Shown: positions 8,674 to 18,093 of the stretch, piece by piece
How the letters are laid out: the number at the start of each line of letters is the position of its first letter
Numbering within the stretch: the first letter of the stretch is position 1
Assembly (NCBI RefSeq): GCF_000348945.1
Contig: NZ_AOCK01000002.1
Location: forward strand, 1 to 64,000
DNA from: Paeniglutamicibacter gangotriensis Lz1y
GTDB lineage: Bacteria; Actinomycetota; Actinomycetes; Actinomycetales; Micrococcaceae
Reading direction: 5' to 3'
DNA length: 64,000 nucleotides
The notes under the pieces: model-generated
What the model was told of the DNA's origin: nothing
The model's database searches: none
What the model saw: the letters and a program-made list of their open reading frames with translations, nothing else
Program-made: the position numbers and the translations under genes

Positions 8674-10209
8674 TTAGAGTCCCAGGTCCCGTGCCGCACG
8701 TGGGAGCTCAACAAGAAGATCCACGGCGCTGATCGTTCCCTCGTCCGCGGCCAAAGCGCCGGCGTGGGCGTGGATTAATGCTGCGGCCGCGGCAAGATCG
8801 GTCAGCCTGTGCATGTGGGCGGCGATGTCGGCTGCGGCCGAGGTAGTCGGGAGGTTCGCGGCAGCCAACAAGGTGCCCAAGATTCCGGTCAGGACGTCCC
8901 CGCTGCCGGCCGTGGCCAGATCCGGGGTGGCTGCATGCACTATCAAGGCGTACCCGTCCGGCGCGGTGCAGATGGTCGCCGAGCCCTTGAGCAGGACCAC
9001 GCAATCGTAGGCCACGGCCGCCCAACGGGCCCAACGGATCGGATCCGCGGCGATGTCCCGGGAGCTGACTCGCACCCCAGCCTTGGCCAACAGCGCGTTA
9101 AGTTCCCCGGCGTGTGGGGTGAGGATGCGCAGCTGGTGGTGTTCGCCGGGCTCCAGCATGGCAAGCGCACCGGCGTCGATGACGCAGGGATTGTTGGCCG
9201 AGAGGATCTGGTTGAGGTGCGTGCGGGTCTCGGCGGTGTCTTCCAGGCCGGGACCGATAGCCCAGGCCCCGATCTTGGTGGCGCCTTCGCGCTCGTTGCG
9301 GCGGTTGCGTGCCAGCAGGAGGGTGAGTTCCTCGCCCTCCAAGGGGACGGCTTCGGGAACCTGAGTGGTCAATGCCGTGGCCACGTTGGCTGGAACCATG
9401 GTGCGCAGCAGGCCCAATCCGGTGGACACTGCGGCTCTGGCGCTGAGTACCGCGGCGCCAGGGTACTTTGCTGATCCTGCCAGCAGGCCCAGCACCCCAC
9501 GCTGGTACTTGTGCTTGCCCGCAGCGGACCAATCCTGGGCGCGGTCAAGCAGCAGCGACAGGTCATCGCCCTGCACCACCCAAGCCTCCGGCTCGGGCAG
9601 GTGCCCTGCAAGACCCAAATCGGTGACCTGAATGCGCCCGGAGACCAGGTGCCCGGAGCCCACGACCAAACCGGTCTTCAAGGCACCAAAGGTGACGGTC
9701 CGATCGGCAGGAATCACCGAATCGACGGCGGCCCCGGTGTCGGCGTTGACGCCGCTGGGAACATCGCAGGCCAGCACCGGGATATCGCGGGGGATGACTG
9801 GAAGCTGCACACCGGGACGCAGCCCGGTGCCGTATGCGGCATCAATGAGCAGATCGCAACCCTCGAGCAGCCCCTCTAAGCGCTTGGCGGCCGCGGTACG
9901 GCCTCCGGCGCGTGCCAGGGCCGCGAGCCCTTCTGGGTGTGCTTGGGAAGCGAGCAAGACCGCGGTGACCGCTACTCCGCGCTTGGCCAAGGCAGCCAAA
10001 GCAAATAGTCCGTCCCCGCCGTTATTTCCCGGACCGACTAAGGCCACCACCCGGGAACCATAGAGTCGCCCGGCATGTTCCTTGAGCATCAGTACCGCCT
10101 GATGCGCGAGCGCAGCGGCGGCCCGTCGCATCAAACCCAGGTCTGTGGCATCGGCCAAAAGCTGGAGCTCTGCATCTCGAACGTGGGAACCTGCATAGAC
10201 GGGGATCAT
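8674..10209 (-). CDS. nnr: Bifunctional NAD(P)H-hydrate epimerase / ADP-dependent dehydratase
   Basis: A 511-residue metabolite-repair enzyme that restores damaged NAD(P)H hydrates. The N-terminal YjeF_N epimerase domain (about 1-215) has GPGNNGGDGLFALAALA, DAAYGTGLRP and CDVPSGVNADTG. The C-terminal ribokinase-like dehydratase domain has GLLAGSAKYPGAAVLSA, TPHAGELNALLAK, LKGSATICTAPDG and ATAGSGDVLTGILG with the catalytic Asp. The start is set at ATG 10209 (MIPVYAGSHVRDAE), because the preceding 14 codons are not typical of the family. It lies just downstream of acpS on the same strand, a common actinobacterial pairing. Confidence 0.93.
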   Translation of the reverse strand: MIPVYAGSHVRDAELQLLADATDLGLMRRAAAALAHQAVLMLKEHAGRLYGSRVVALVGPGNNGGDGLFALAALAKRGVAVTAVLLASQAHPEGLAALARAGGRTAAAKRLEGLLEGCDLLIDAAYGTGLRPGVQLPVIPRDIPVLACDVPSGVNADTGAAVDSVIPADRTVTFGALKTGLVVGSGHLVSGRIQVTDLGLAGHLPEPEAWVVQGDDLSLLLDRAQDWSAAGKHKYQRGVLGLLAGSAKYPGAAVLSARAAVSTGLGLLRTMVPANVATALTTQVPEAVPLEGEELTLLLARNRRNEREGATKIGAWAIGPGLEDTAETRTHLNQILSANNPCVIDAGALAMLEPGEHHQLRILTPHAGELNALLAKAGVRVSSRDIAADPIRWARWAAVAYDCVVLLKGSATICTAPDGYALIVHAATPDLATAGSGDVLTGILGTLLAAANLPTTSAAADIAAHMHRLTDLAAAAALIHAHAGALAADEGTISAVDLLVELPRAARDLGL

Positions 10210-10284
10210 CTTCTCAGAATACCCAACAGGGCACGCTATTTCCTGCAGCATCGGGGGCGAGGTGCGTCCCGATCTGCCGATGAC

Positions 10285-10635
10285 CTAGCGTTCGGCCACG
10301 ACCATGGCCGTGGCCAGATCTCCGTCGTGGCTCATGGACAGGTGCCAATGCACCACGCCCTTGCGCTGTGCAGCTTCGGCCACCGATCCGTCGAGTACCA
10401 CGTAGGGGTCGCCCGCGGCATCCTTCTGGATCCAGCAATGCTGCCAGTTCATCCCCGATGGAGCACCCAGTGCCTTGGCAATGGCTTCCTTGGCGGCAAA
10501 ACGTGCCGCTAGGGATCGGACATGCAAGTCACGCTCGGTAGGAACAAAAAGTCGTTCACGCAGCGCCGGGGTGCGCTTCAGCTGTGCCTTGAAACGAGAC
10601 ACCAGAACCACATCAACACCAATTCCCACGATCAT
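10285..10635 (-). CDS. acpS: Holo-[acyl-carrier-protein] synthase
   Basis: A 116-residue enzyme that transfers 4'-phosphopantetheine from CoA to apo-ACP. The start [15 protein letters not shown] carries the conserved GxDxxxxxR Mg-binding Asp. The second signature, [15 protein letters not shown], contains the F-AAKEA-KALG motif with the catalytic Glu and Lys. [16 protein letters not shown] is the usual C-terminal SxSH box. A longer upstream frame to 10767 exists, but its extra residues do not resemble the family. It is followed by nnr after 75 bases, in one probable transcript. Confidence 0.95.
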   Translation of the reverse strand: MIVGIGVDVVLVSRFKAQLKRTPALRERLFVPTERDLHVRSLAARFAAKEAIAKALGAPSGMNWQHCWIQKDAAGDPYVVLDGSVAEAAQRKGVVHWHLSMSHDGDLATAMVVAER

Positions 10636-10791
10636 GCCTTCGAGTTTATCGTGCAATGTGTGCGCTCCCGGAGCCACCTGCCAAATAACCCCGTCATTCT
10701 GTGGTTCGGCTCTGGTCGGTGACGCGCACAGGTCGTACGATTCAAAGACCCACCCGCAGGTGTGCACTCCAGGCAGCGAAAGGCAGCAACC

Positions 10792-11355
10792 ATGAACGAA
10801 AACCCGCCAGATGAGCGCTCATGGGCGATCGCGCTGCTGCGTGATGGCTTCACCAGGGTGCATGAAGGCATCGAAGGGCTGCTGGCTGAGGCCGATCCGC
10901 GGATGCTGGGATTCCGCACCGGTCCCAATTCCAACTCCGCGGCCTGGCTGCTCTGGCACCTGACCCGCGTCCAGGACGACCACTTCGCGCACCTGGTGCA
11001 TGCGTTGGACCCCGGGTCGTCCACCGAGCAACGCTGGATCGAGGGCGACTGGGTTTCACGCTTCGACCTGCCCTACTCCCGGTTGGACACCGGTTACGGG
11101 CACACCAGTGAGCAAGTCGCGGCCATCGGGATGCCCGGGACCGGGAACCTGCGTGGCTACCATCAAGACGTCCACGAGGAAACGCTCAAGGTCTTAGGCT
11201 CGTTGTCCGAAGCAGACCTGGGCGTGGTCATCGACACGCACTGGGATCCTGCGATCACGGTGGCCATGCGGCTGATCAGCGTCTTGGAGGACACCACCTC
11301 GCACCTGGGCCAGGCCGAGTTCCTGCGTGGCGTGTATGCAGATCTCGGACACTGA
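10792..11355 (+). CDS. DinB-like (DUF664) protein
   Basis: 187 residues of the DinB/YfiT four-helix-bundle superfamily. Helix signatures are [21 protein letters not shown], with the first His, and [18 protein letters not shown] with the C-terminal His pair region. Together with [10 protein letters not shown] these suggest a three-His metal site. Actinobacterial members often act as mycothiol-dependent S-transferases. That role is possible here but cannot be told from the sequence. Start ATG 10792 follows AGGCAGCAAC. It is divergent from acpS and monocistronic. Confidence 0.8.
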   Translation: MNENPPDERSWAIALLRDGFTRVHEGIEGLLAEADPRMLGFRTGPNSNSAAWLLWHLTRVQDDHFAHLVHALDPGSSTEQRWIEGDWVSRFDLPYSRLDTGYGHTSEQVAAIGMPGTGNLRGYHQDVHEETLKVLGSLSEADLGVVIDTHWDPAITVAMRLISVLEDTTSHLGQAEFLRGVYADLGH

Positions 11356-11381
11356 AAACCCGATCTTCACTTAACTCCGAA

Positions 11382-11425
11382 GCGGCGCCGGTGCCCACCC
11401 GCAAAGGGGTAAGCACCGGCGCCGC
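11382..11425. terminator. Stem-loop between DinB-like gene and glmS
   Basis: A perfect 13-bp stem (GCGGCGCCGGTGC with GCACCGGCGCCGC) with an 18-base loop lies between convergent genes. It lacks a T-run but is well placed as a bidirectional terminator. Confidence 0.6.
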
Positions 11426-11454
11426 CGGATGGTGAAGCGTTTGCGGGCCGGGTC

Positions 11455-13326
11455 CTACTCGACGGTGACCGACTTGGCTAGGTTGCGCGGCTGATCGACG
11501 TCCAGCCCCTTGGCCGTGGCCAATTCGCAGGCGAAGAGCTGCAGCGGCACGGTTGCAAGCAGCGGCATCAACAGGACCGGGGTCTCCGGAACGTAGAAAA
11601 CGAACTCGGCGAACTCGCGTACCGACTCGTCGCCTTCCTCGGCGATGACCAGGGTCTTGGCGCCGCGGGCGCGGACCTCTTGGATGTTGGATACGACCTT
11701 GGAGTGCAGCGAATCGCGGCCACGCGGCGAGGGGACAACCACAAAGACGGGCTTGTCCTGTTCGATCAAGGCGATCGGTCCGTGCTTCAGCTCGCCGGCG
11801 GCAAAGCCTTCGGCGTGGATGTAGGCGATCTCCTTGAGCTTCAGGGCGCCTTCCATGGCTACCGGGTAGCCCACGTGGCGGCCCAGGAAGAGCACCGATT
11901 CGGTGTCCTTCATGGAGCGTGCAAGCTCCTTGATATCCTCGGCGCGGTCCAGGATGTCCTGGATCTTCGCAGGGATTTTACCCAGGTCCGCCAGGATGTC
12001 CTTGATCTGGCCGCTGAACAGGTTCCCGCGCAACTGACCCAGGTACAGGCCCAGGAGGTAGGTGGCGGTGATCTGTGCCAGGAATGCCTTGGTGGAGGCG
12101 ACGGCGATTTCCGGACCGGCGTGGGTGTAGAGCACTGCATCGGATTCGCGCGGGATGGTGGAGCCGTTGGTGTTGCAGATGGACAGGGTCTTGGCGCCCT
12201 GTTCCTTCGCGTAGCGCACGGCCATGAGCGTGTCCATGGTTTCGCCGGACTGCGAGATCGAGACGACCAGGGTGTTGGAGTCAACGATCGGGTCGCGGTA
12301 GCGGAACTCGTGGCTCAGCTCGACCTCGACCGGGATACGGCACCAGTTCTCGATGGCGTACTTGGCAACGGATCCGCCGTAGGCAGAGGTGCCGCAGGCC
12401 AGCACAACGATCTTGGTGACCGAGGCAAGCTCCTCGGGGGTGATGCGCAGCTCGTCGAGGGTCAGGCGGCCAAAGGCGTCGGAGCGGCCAAGCAGGGTGT
12501 CTGCCACGGCGGCGGGCTGGTCGAAGATTTCCTTTTCCATGAAGGAATCGAAGCCGCCCTTTTCGGCGCTTGCTGCGTCCCAGTCGACGTGGAATTCCTT
12601 GCCCTCGGCGGGGTTGCCGTGGAAATCTGTGATGCTGTGGGCATCGGGGGTGATGGTGACGATCTGGTCTTGGCCCAGTTCCACCGCACGGCGGGTGAAG
12701 TCGATGAAGCCCGAAACATCGGAACCCAGGAAGTTTTCCCCGTCGCCCAGACCCAGGACCAGCGGAGAGTTGCGGCGGGCTGCCACAACAACGCCGGGGT
12801 GATCGGCGTGCACGGCCAGCAAGGTGAAGGCACCTTCGAGCTGGCAGGCGGTCAATTCCATGGAGCGGGTGAGGTTGCCCTCGCCGGCACCGCGGTAGAT
12901 GGAGCCAAGTAGCTCCGCGGCGACCTCGGTGTCGGTATCGGAGATGAATTCAACGCCGTCGGCGCGCAGCTTGGCCTTGAGCTCGGCAAAGTTCTCGATG
13001 ATGCCGTTGTGGATCATGGCCAGGTTGCCCTCGTCGGCGAGATGAGGGTGGGCGTTGGCGTCGGTTGGTCCACCGTGGGTGGCCCAACGCGTGTGTCCGA
13101 TGCCGGTCAAGGCTGCGGGCAACGGATCTGATTCAAGCGCCCCGACAAGGTTGGCCAGCTTGCCGGCCTTCTTGCGCGAGTCGATGCCGGAGTCCGTGAC
13201 AACAGCCAATCCGGCCGAGTCATAGCCCCGATACTCCAGACGCCGAAGCCCCTCGAGAATCACATCGAGCGCGCCATGATTGGCCGCGCGTCCAGCATTA
13301 CCTACGTATCCAACAATTCCACACAT
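11455..13326 (-). CDS. glmS: Glutamine-fructose-6-phosphate aminotransferase (isomerising)
   Basis: A 623-residue enzyme making glucosamine-6-phosphate, the entry to UDP-GlcNAc for peptidoglycan and for the sugars used in the capsule genes of this window. It starts MCGIVGYVGN, where Cys2 is the glutaminase nucleophile. The GATase domain (1-230) has GHTRWATHG and HNGIIENF. Two SIS domains follow, with CGTSAYGGSVAKYAIE, SQSGETMDTLMAVRYA and GRHVGYPVAMEGALKLKEI. The C-terminus DQPRNLAKSVTVE is the standard GlmS tail with the catalytic Lys. No glmS ribozyme was recognised upstream. Confidence 0.97.
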   Translation of the reverse strand: MCGIVGYVGNAGRAANHGALDVILEGLRRLEYRGYDSAGLAVVTDSGIDSRKKAGKLANLVGALESDPLPAALTGIGHTRWATHGGPTDANAHPHLADEGNLAMIHNGIIENFAELKAKLRADGVEFISDTDTEVAAELLGSIYRGAGEGNLTRSMELTACQLEGAFTLLAVHADHPGVVVAARRNSPLVLGLGDGENFLGSDVSGFIDFTRRAVELGQDQIVTITPDAHSITDFHGNPAEGKEFHVDWDAASAEKGGFDSFMEKEIFDQPAAVADTLLGRSDAFGRLTLDELRITPEELASVTKIVVLACGTSAYGGSVAKYAIENWCRIPVEVELSHEFRYRDPIVDSNTLVVSISQSGETMDTLMAVRYAKEQGAKTLSICNTNGSTIPRESDAVLYTHAGPEIAVASTKAFLAQITATYLLGLYLGQLRGNLFSGQIKDILADLGKIPAKIQDILDRAEDIKELARSMKDTESVLFLGRHVGYPVAMEGALKLKEIAYIHAEGFAAGELKHGPIALIEQDKPVFVVVPSPRGRDSLHSKVVSNIQEVRARGAKTLVIAEEGDESVREFAEFVFYVPETPVLLMPLLATVPLQLFACELATAKGLDVDQPRNLAKSVTVE

Positions 13327-13475
13327 GAAAAAAAGAGTACCGCGCTGCAGGGGGCCACCGATACATTATTGCCCCTCGATGGGCATAAAAATTTTGTGGG
13401 CATAAACATAGCCCCAAAGCATGGCCAAAACATGAAGTTTGGGAATATAGGTGGGTTGTTGGCACAATTCAAGAC
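13327..13475. promoter_or_regulatory. Divergent promoter region, glmS and coaA
   Basis: 149 bases between divergently transcribed glmS and coaA, clearly richer in A+T than the flanking genes. It contains two copies of GGGCATAAA (about 13381-13389 and 13398-13406). It must contain both promoters, but no confident -35/-10 pair was assigned. Confidence 0.45.
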
Positions 13476-14435
13476 GTGAATGGACAGCGCGCGGTCGACT
13501 ACAGTGCAACACCCTTTGTCGAATTGGACCGCCAGACATGGGCAAGACTGTCCAACGAGCTTAAGCAACCACTCGACGAAGCGGACCTCCGCAGGCTCAG
13601 CGGCCTCGGTGAACAGCTCAACCTTGCGGAAGTCCGCGAGGTCTATTTGCCGTTGTCGAGGCTTTTGAACTTGTACGTCCAGGGTGCAGCCTCCTTGCAC
13701 CAGGCGACCAATACGTTCCTGGGTGAAAAGACCCGCAGGACTCCCTTTGTGATCGGTGTGGCAGGCTCCGTGGCGGTGGGAAAATCCACGACCGCACGCG
13801 TGCTCCAAGAGCTGCTGCGCCGCTGGCCAGACACCCCGGATGTCCAGCTGATCACCACCGATGGGTTCCTGTATCCAAATGCGGATCTGGAGAAGCGTGG
13901 CATCATGCACCGCAAGGGCTTTCCTGAATCCTATGACCGCCGCCGGTTGCTGCGCTTTGTCTCGGAGGTGAAATCCGGGGCCCCGGAGGTCCGTGCCCCC
14001 TGGTATTCGCACCTGAGCTACGACATCGTGCCGGGCAAAGAAGTGGTGGTCCGTTCGCCCCAGGTCCTGATCGTCGAGGGGCTCAATGTCCTGCAGCCGG
14101 CTCGTGCCCGGCTCGACGGCACTGCCGGTCTGGCCTTGAGCGACTTCTTTGATTTCTCCGTCTATGTCGATGCCCGCACCTCGGACATCGAGGAGTGGTA
14201 CATCCGCCGCTTCATGAAGCTTCGCTCGGGCGCATTCTCTGACCCCGCGTCATATTTCCACCGCTATGCCTCCCTCAGTGATGATGAGGCCAGGGAAACC
14301 GCTCACGGAATCTGGAAGCGGATCAACGAGCCCAATTTGCGTGAAAACGTGATTCCCACCCGCGGCCGGGCCCAGCTGGTACTGAGCAAATCTGCCGACC
14401 ATTCGATCCGCCGCATGCTACTGCGCAAGATCTAG
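13476..14435 (+). CDS. coaA: Pantothenate kinase, type I
   Basis: A 319-residue kinase for the first and rate-limiting step of CoA synthesis. The P-loop is [19 protein letters not shown] at about residues 90-108. Family signatures are [32 protein letters not shown] and [11 protein letters not shown], then [26 protein letters not shown] and RASLSDDEA-like residues near the end. The GTG start at 13476 gives the expected N-terminus ([11 protein letters not shown]). It is divergent from glmS. Confidence 0.96.
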   Translation: MNGQRAVDYSATPFVELDRQTWARLSNELKQPLDEADLRRLSGLGEQLNLAEVREVYLPLSRLLNLYVQGAASLHQATNTFLGEKTRRTPFVIGVAGSVAVGKSTTARVLQELLRRWPDTPDVQLITTDGFLYPNADLEKRGIMHRKGFPESYDRRRLLRFVSEVKSGAPEVRAPWYSHLSYDIVPGKEVVVRSPQVLIVEGLNVLQPARARLDGTAGLALSDFFDFSVYVDARTSDIEEWYIRRFMKLRSGAFSDPASYFHRYASLSDDEARETAHGIWKRINEPNLRENVIPTRGRAQLVLSKSADHSIRRMLLRKI

Positions 14436-14528
14436 AATCAAAATGCGATCGGTGAACGGTTAGAAAACTTTTTGAAAACACCGGTTCATTACCTATTGAC
14501 CAGTGTCATTGTGTGCAAAGCTTGGCTC

Positions 14529-14927
14529 ATGCTCAAAGGATTCAGAGATTTTATTATGCAGGGCAACGTTGTTGACCTTGCTGTTGCCGTTGTCATTGGT
14601 GCCGCTTTTGGTGCCGTGATCAATTCATTGGTTGAGAACATTCTCATGCCACTGATTGCAGCCCTGGTGGGTGCGCCGAACTTCGACAACTTCCTCCTGC
14701 TCACCCTCGGTGACGGAGTGGAAATCAAGTTCGGTGTATTCCTGACCGTTCTGGTGAACTTCATCCTGATCGCGGCTGCCATCTACTTCATCGTCATTGT
14801 GCCGATGAAGAAGCTCACCGAAATGCGCCAGGCACGCTTGGGCATCGAAGAGCCCGAAGAAGAAATCGACCCGCAGGTAGCCCTGCTGGCCGAGATCCGC
14901 GACGAACTGCGCAACCGCACAGTCTAA
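14529..14927 (+). CDS. mscL: Large-conductance mechanosensitive channel
   Basis: A 132-residue homopentameric channel that releases solutes on hypo-osmotic shock. The start is MLKGFRDFIMQGNVVDLAVAV, matching the family N-terminal helix and first transmembrane segment. TM2 is FGVFLTVLVNFILIAAAIYF. The charged C-terminal helix follows (EEPEEEIDPQVALLAEIRDEL). A longer frame from 14472 adds 19 residues not seen in the family. Confidence 0.95.
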   Translation: MLKGFRDFIMQGNVVDLAVAVVIGAAFGAVINSLVENILMPLIAALVGAPNFDNFLLLTLGDGVEIKFGVFLTVLVNFILIAAAIYFIVIVPMKKLTEMRQARLGIEEPEEEIDPQVALLAEIRDELRNRTV

Positions 14928-14962
14928 TTCGCAACGCACCTTAGAGTGCGATTACCAACAGT

Positions 14963-14999
14963 GCCCCGGTAGCCCGATCCGATGATCGGACACCGGGGC
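14963..14999 (+). terminator. Stem-loop downstream of mscL
   Basis: GCCCCGGT (14963-14970) pairs with ACCGGGGC (14992-14999), with an inner GATCCGATGATC pairing possible. It is followed by TTGTCATGT. A probable rho-independent terminator. Confidence 0.6.
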
Positions 15000-15153
15000 G
15001 TTGTCATGTCCGGGGGGGGTCTTGTCGACCGCGGGACCCCGGTGTGAAGGTGTGCCAATGGGACAAGCAGCACCCAGAGGATGGGATGATGGGTGGGTGA
15101 GTGCACAATCAATCCCTCAAACCCAAACGACACCCCATATTCCGGCGGAGACA

Positions 15154-16299
15154 ATGACGTCATCCTGGGAACGGCGTGCCGTGATCGATCTGGCCAACAT
15201 CCGCGAAAACGTGAAACGGGTCGGCGAGCTCGTCGCCCCGGCAGCGATCATGGGCGTCGTCAAAGCCGATGGCTACGGGCACGGGGCAATCGCCGTGGGC
15301 CGGGCCGCTGTGCAGGCCGGTGCAACGTGGCTGGGCTGCGCCCACGTCACCGAGGCCCTGAAAATACGCGATGCCGGGATCGAGGTTCCCATGCTCGCCT
15401 GGCTGCACACCCTGGACACCCCTTTTGCCCAGGCAATCTCCGCCAACATCGATCTGGCGGTCTCGGGCTGGGAACTTGACCACGTGGCCAGGGCCGCCCA
15501 AGAAGCAGCTCAACCGGCACGTGTGCACCTGAAGATCGACACCGGCCTCGGACGCAACGGCAGTGCTCCGGCCGATTGGGAAACCCTGCTGGATCGCGCC
15601 TCGAGCTACCAGGACGAGGGCCTGATGCGTGTGGTGGGGGTGTTCTCCCACCTGGCGGTGGCCGACGAACCCGAACGCCCGGAAACGGACGAGCAGCTCG
15701 AGGCCTTCAACCAGGCGGTTGCGCTCGCCGAAGATGCCGGCTTCGACCTCGAGGTCCGACACATCGCCAATACCCCGGCGATCCTGAGCAGACCCGACTC
15801 CCACTACGACCTGGTCCGCCTGGGCCTGGGCATGTACGGGATGAGTCCCTTCGTCGGCGAAGAGCCCGAACGCTATGGACTTCGCCCGGCCATGACCCTG
15901 ACCAGCCGGATTGCGAACGTGAAAAAGGTTCCCGCCGGCTCCGGGGTGGGCTATGGCCTGCGGTACCACACCAGCGAGGAGACCTATCTGGGACTGGTCC
16001 CGATGGGTTACGCCGACGGCATCCCGCGCAGCGCGCTTAATGCCCCGGTGAGCATCAACGGGAAGACCTATCTGGTGCGCGGCACCATTGCCATGGATCA
16101 GTTCGTGGTGGATCTGGGACCGGACATCGATGTCGAGGCCATGCTGGGTTCCGAGGTCATCCTCTTTGGCCAGGGCGGCCCTTCCATCACCGAATGGGCC
16201 GATGCGGCAGGGACCATCAACTACGAAATCGCCACCCGGGTATCGCCACGGGTCCCACGCCGGTGCGTGGAAGGCACCTGGGGTGAATCGGGTGAGTGA
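15154..16299 (+). CDS. alr: Alanine racemase
   Basis: A PLP enzyme converting L- to D-alanine for peptidoglycan. The PLP-lysine motif is VVKADGYGHGAIAVGRA near residue 32. HLKIDTGLGRNG, the SHLAVADEP region and GSGVGYGLRY, with the catalytic Tyr, follow. VRGTIAMDQFVVDLG is the usual C-terminal domain motif. ATG 15154 (MTSSWERRAVIDLANI, 381 residues) fits the family length. GTG 15097 would add 19 residues and cannot be excluded. It overlaps tsaE by 8 bases, starting a tight alr-tsaE-tsaB-rimI-tsaD operon. Confidence 0.93.
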   Translation: MTSSWERRAVIDLANIRENVKRVGELVAPAAIMGVVKADGYGHGAIAVGRAAVQAGATWLGCAHVTEALKIRDAGIEVPMLAWLHTLDTPFAQAISANIDLAVSGWELDHVARAAQEAAQPARVHLKIDTGLGRNGSAPADWETLLDRASSYQDEGLMRVVGVFSHLAVADEPERPETDEQLEAFNQAVALAEDAGFDLEVRHIANTPAILSRPDSHYDLVRLGLGMYGMSPFVGEEPERYGLRPAMTLTSRIANVKKVPAGSGVGYGLRYHTSEETYLGLVPMGYADGIPRSALNAPVSINGKTYLVRGTIAMDQFVVDLGPDIDVEAMLGSEVILFGQGGPSITEWADAAGTINYEIATRVSPRVPRRCVEGTWGESGE

Positions 16300-16840
16300 A
16301 GCCAACCTCGCCGTTGAGCTGGCGATCGAAGATATCTCCGGCACCCGTGGCTTCGCCCGACGCCTCGGCACCATCATGAAGCGCGGGGATCTGGTGGTGC
16401 TCACCGGAGAGCTCGGCGCAGGAAAAACGACCTTTACCCAGGGCCTGGGAGTGGGCCTGGGAGTGCGGGAAGGCATCATCTCGCCCACCTTCGTGATCTC
16501 CCGTATCCACCCGGCTCTGGGCGACGGTCCCGATCTGGTGCATGTGGACGCCTACCGGTTATCCAGTGCCGCCGAGCTCGAGGATCTGGACCTGGAGGCA
16601 AGCATGGGTGATTCCGTCACGGTGGTGGAATGGGGAGCCGGCAAGGTCGAGGCGTTGAGCGACTCGCGCCTCGAGATCGTGCTGCTGCGCCCCGGCGCGG
16701 TGGAAAACGACCAGGAGCTGGTCTTCGACTTCGAATCCGGCGACGACGACGAGCCACGCACCATCCAGCTCGCGGCGGTTGGCCCACGCTGGGTCAACGA
16801 CCCGGCACTGGCCCAACTGCTCAACGACTTCACAAGCTAA
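16292..16840 (+). CDS. tsaE: tRNA t6A synthesis ATPase TsaE
   Basis: 182 residues. The P-loop is LTGELGAGKTTFTQGLG, followed by the TsaE-typical IISPTFVISRIHP and VHVDAYRLSS, and VVEWGAGKVE as the W-G-K signature. TsaE is the ATPase partner of TsaB-TsaD in placing threonylcarbamoyl on A37 of ANN-decoding tRNAs. It starts at GTG 16292 inside the end of alr. The acidic C-terminal stretch (FDFESGDDDEP) is longer than in the smallest homologues. Confidence 0.94.
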   Translation: MSEANLAVELAIEDISGTRGFARRLGTIMKRGDLVVLTGELGAGKTTFTQGLGVGLGVREGIISPTFVISRIHPALGDGPDLVHVDAYRLSSAAELEDLDLEASMGDSVTVVEWGAGKVEALSDSRLEIVLLRPGAVENDQELVFDFESGDDDEPRTIQLAAVGPRWVNDPALAQLLNDFTS

Positions 16841-16856
16841 AGGAAAAGGCACCACC

Positions 16857-17528
16857 ATGCTGCTACTGGCCATCGACACCTCAGCCAACGCCTCCACGGC
16901 GCTGCTGCGCTCCCGTGGCACGGTGATCGAGGTGCTCGGATCCTGCACCTCCGAGCGCGGAAACGACCACTCCGAGGTCTTGGCCTCAGCCATCGAATCG
17001 CTGCTGGCCGATGCGTCAGGGCAACGGCCCGAGGCAATTGCCGTGGGCGTGGGCCCCGGCCCGTTCACCGGGCTGCGCGTGGGCCTGGCCACTGCCCGCA
17101 CCCTGGGCTTCGCCTGGGACGTGCCGGTCCACGGGGTGGTGAGCCTGGATGCCATCGCCCTTGAAGCTGCGGCGGATAACCCCGAAACGGATTTCGTCGT
17201 GGCCATCGATGCACGGCGCAAGGAACTGTACTGGGCACGTTATTCCTCCTCCGGACTGCTGATGGATGGCCCGCACGTGAGCGTGGCCGAAGAACTTCCC
17301 GCCCTGCCGGTGTACGGGGCAGGCGCAGGGCTCTACGCCGAGAGGCTGGTCGCTAGCGGCGCCACGGTCGTTGCGGAATTCGCCGACGCGCACCCCGGCG
17401 CCGTGGCGCTGGGCACCCGGGCATTACGCGCCCTGGCCAGCGGCGAAGCGCTGGAAGGCACCGAACCGCTGTACCTGCGCGAATCCGATGCAAAGGTGCC
17501 AGCGGTGATGAAGGGCAAGCTGCTATGA
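16857..17528 (+). CDS. tsaB: tRNA t6A synthesis protein TsaB
   Basis: A 223-residue Kae1-like ASKHA protein that forms a dimer with TsaD. The N-terminus LLLAIDTSANASTALL and the segment GVGPGPFTGLRVGLATARTL are diagnostic. AIDARRKELYWARY follows. It lies 16 bases after tsaE, preceded by AAAGGAAAAGG, and overlaps the rimI start by 4 bases (ATGA). Confidence 0.95.
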   Translation: MLLLAIDTSANASTALLRSRGTVIEVLGSCTSERGNDHSEVLASAIESLLADASGQRPEAIAVGVGPGPFTGLRVGLATARTLGFAWDVPVHGVVSLDAIALEAAADNPETDFVVAIDARRKELYWARYSSSGLLMDGPHVSVAEELPALPVYGAGAGLYAERLVASGATVVAEFADAHPGAVALGTRALRALASGEALEGTEPLYLRESDAKVPAVMKGKLL

Positions 17529-18009
17529 GCCGACACGAGGCCAATCCGGCCCCCGCAGGATTCCTCGTCCGTGACATGCTGCTCTCCGACATCGATGAGG
17601 TCTGGGAGCTGGAGAAGGCATTGTTCCCGGCTGATGCGTGGCCGCGGGAGATGTTTGTGGGCGAACTGGAACTGGCCGACACCCGCAGCTATTGGGTGGT
17701 GCTGAAGGACGGCAAGACCGTGGGCTATTGCGGCTTGATGTGCGTGTTGCCGTTGGCCGATGTGCAGACCATTGCCGTGAACCCGGCGCAGGAGGGCCAC
17801 GGAATCGGCACACATCTGCTGCGCCTGATGATCAATGCGGCGCAAGAGAGCAACGCCACCGACCTGTTGCTGGAGGTCAGGGAGGACAACCCCCGGGCCC
17901 GGGGCTGTATGAACGCCATGGATTCGAATCCATCCACCGCCGTGCCGGGTACTACCGCGACGGTGTGGATGCGATCATCATGCGCAAGACGCTCGCCACT
18001 GCTCAGTAG
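17525..18009 (+). pseudogene. rimI: RimI N-acetyltransferase, frameshifted near its C-terminus
   Basis: A GNAT-family N-alpha-acetyltransferase (ribosomal protein S18 type). The first frame gives FLVRDMLLSDIDEVWELEK, YCGLMCVLPLADVQTIAVNP and the acetyl-CoA loop QEGHGIGTHLLRLM up to EVREDNPRARG. There the frame is lost. The expected continuation LYERHGFESIHRRAGYYRDG and DAIIMRKTL is in the next frame, ending at 18009. One base (a C before TGTATGAACG, about 17906) seems missing. As written, translation continues to 18046 with unrelated residues, losing the conserved Tyr of LYE. Either a real mutation or a sequencing error at a G/C run. Confidence 0.85.
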
Positions 18010-18093
18010 GCGGGTGTGCCGGGGAAGATGCGGGGGACCGGACTAGATCGTCCGCTTCGCCCAAACGGGGGCAGAAGCCCTAAAATTGGTTCC

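Noticed and set aside
11680-12912. A 410-codon open frame on the plus strand opposite glmS
   Set aside because: It is a shadow of the well-supported glmS gene; its residues match no family and there is no ribosome site.
13327-13475. A glmS ribozyme or riboswitch upstream of glmS
   Set aside because: The gap is short and AT-rich with no resemblance to the ribozyme core, which is typical of Firmicutes.
15160-16488. A 442-codon minus-strand frame opposite alr and tsaE
   Set aside because: It mirrors high-GC codon use of the real genes and has no recognisable motif.
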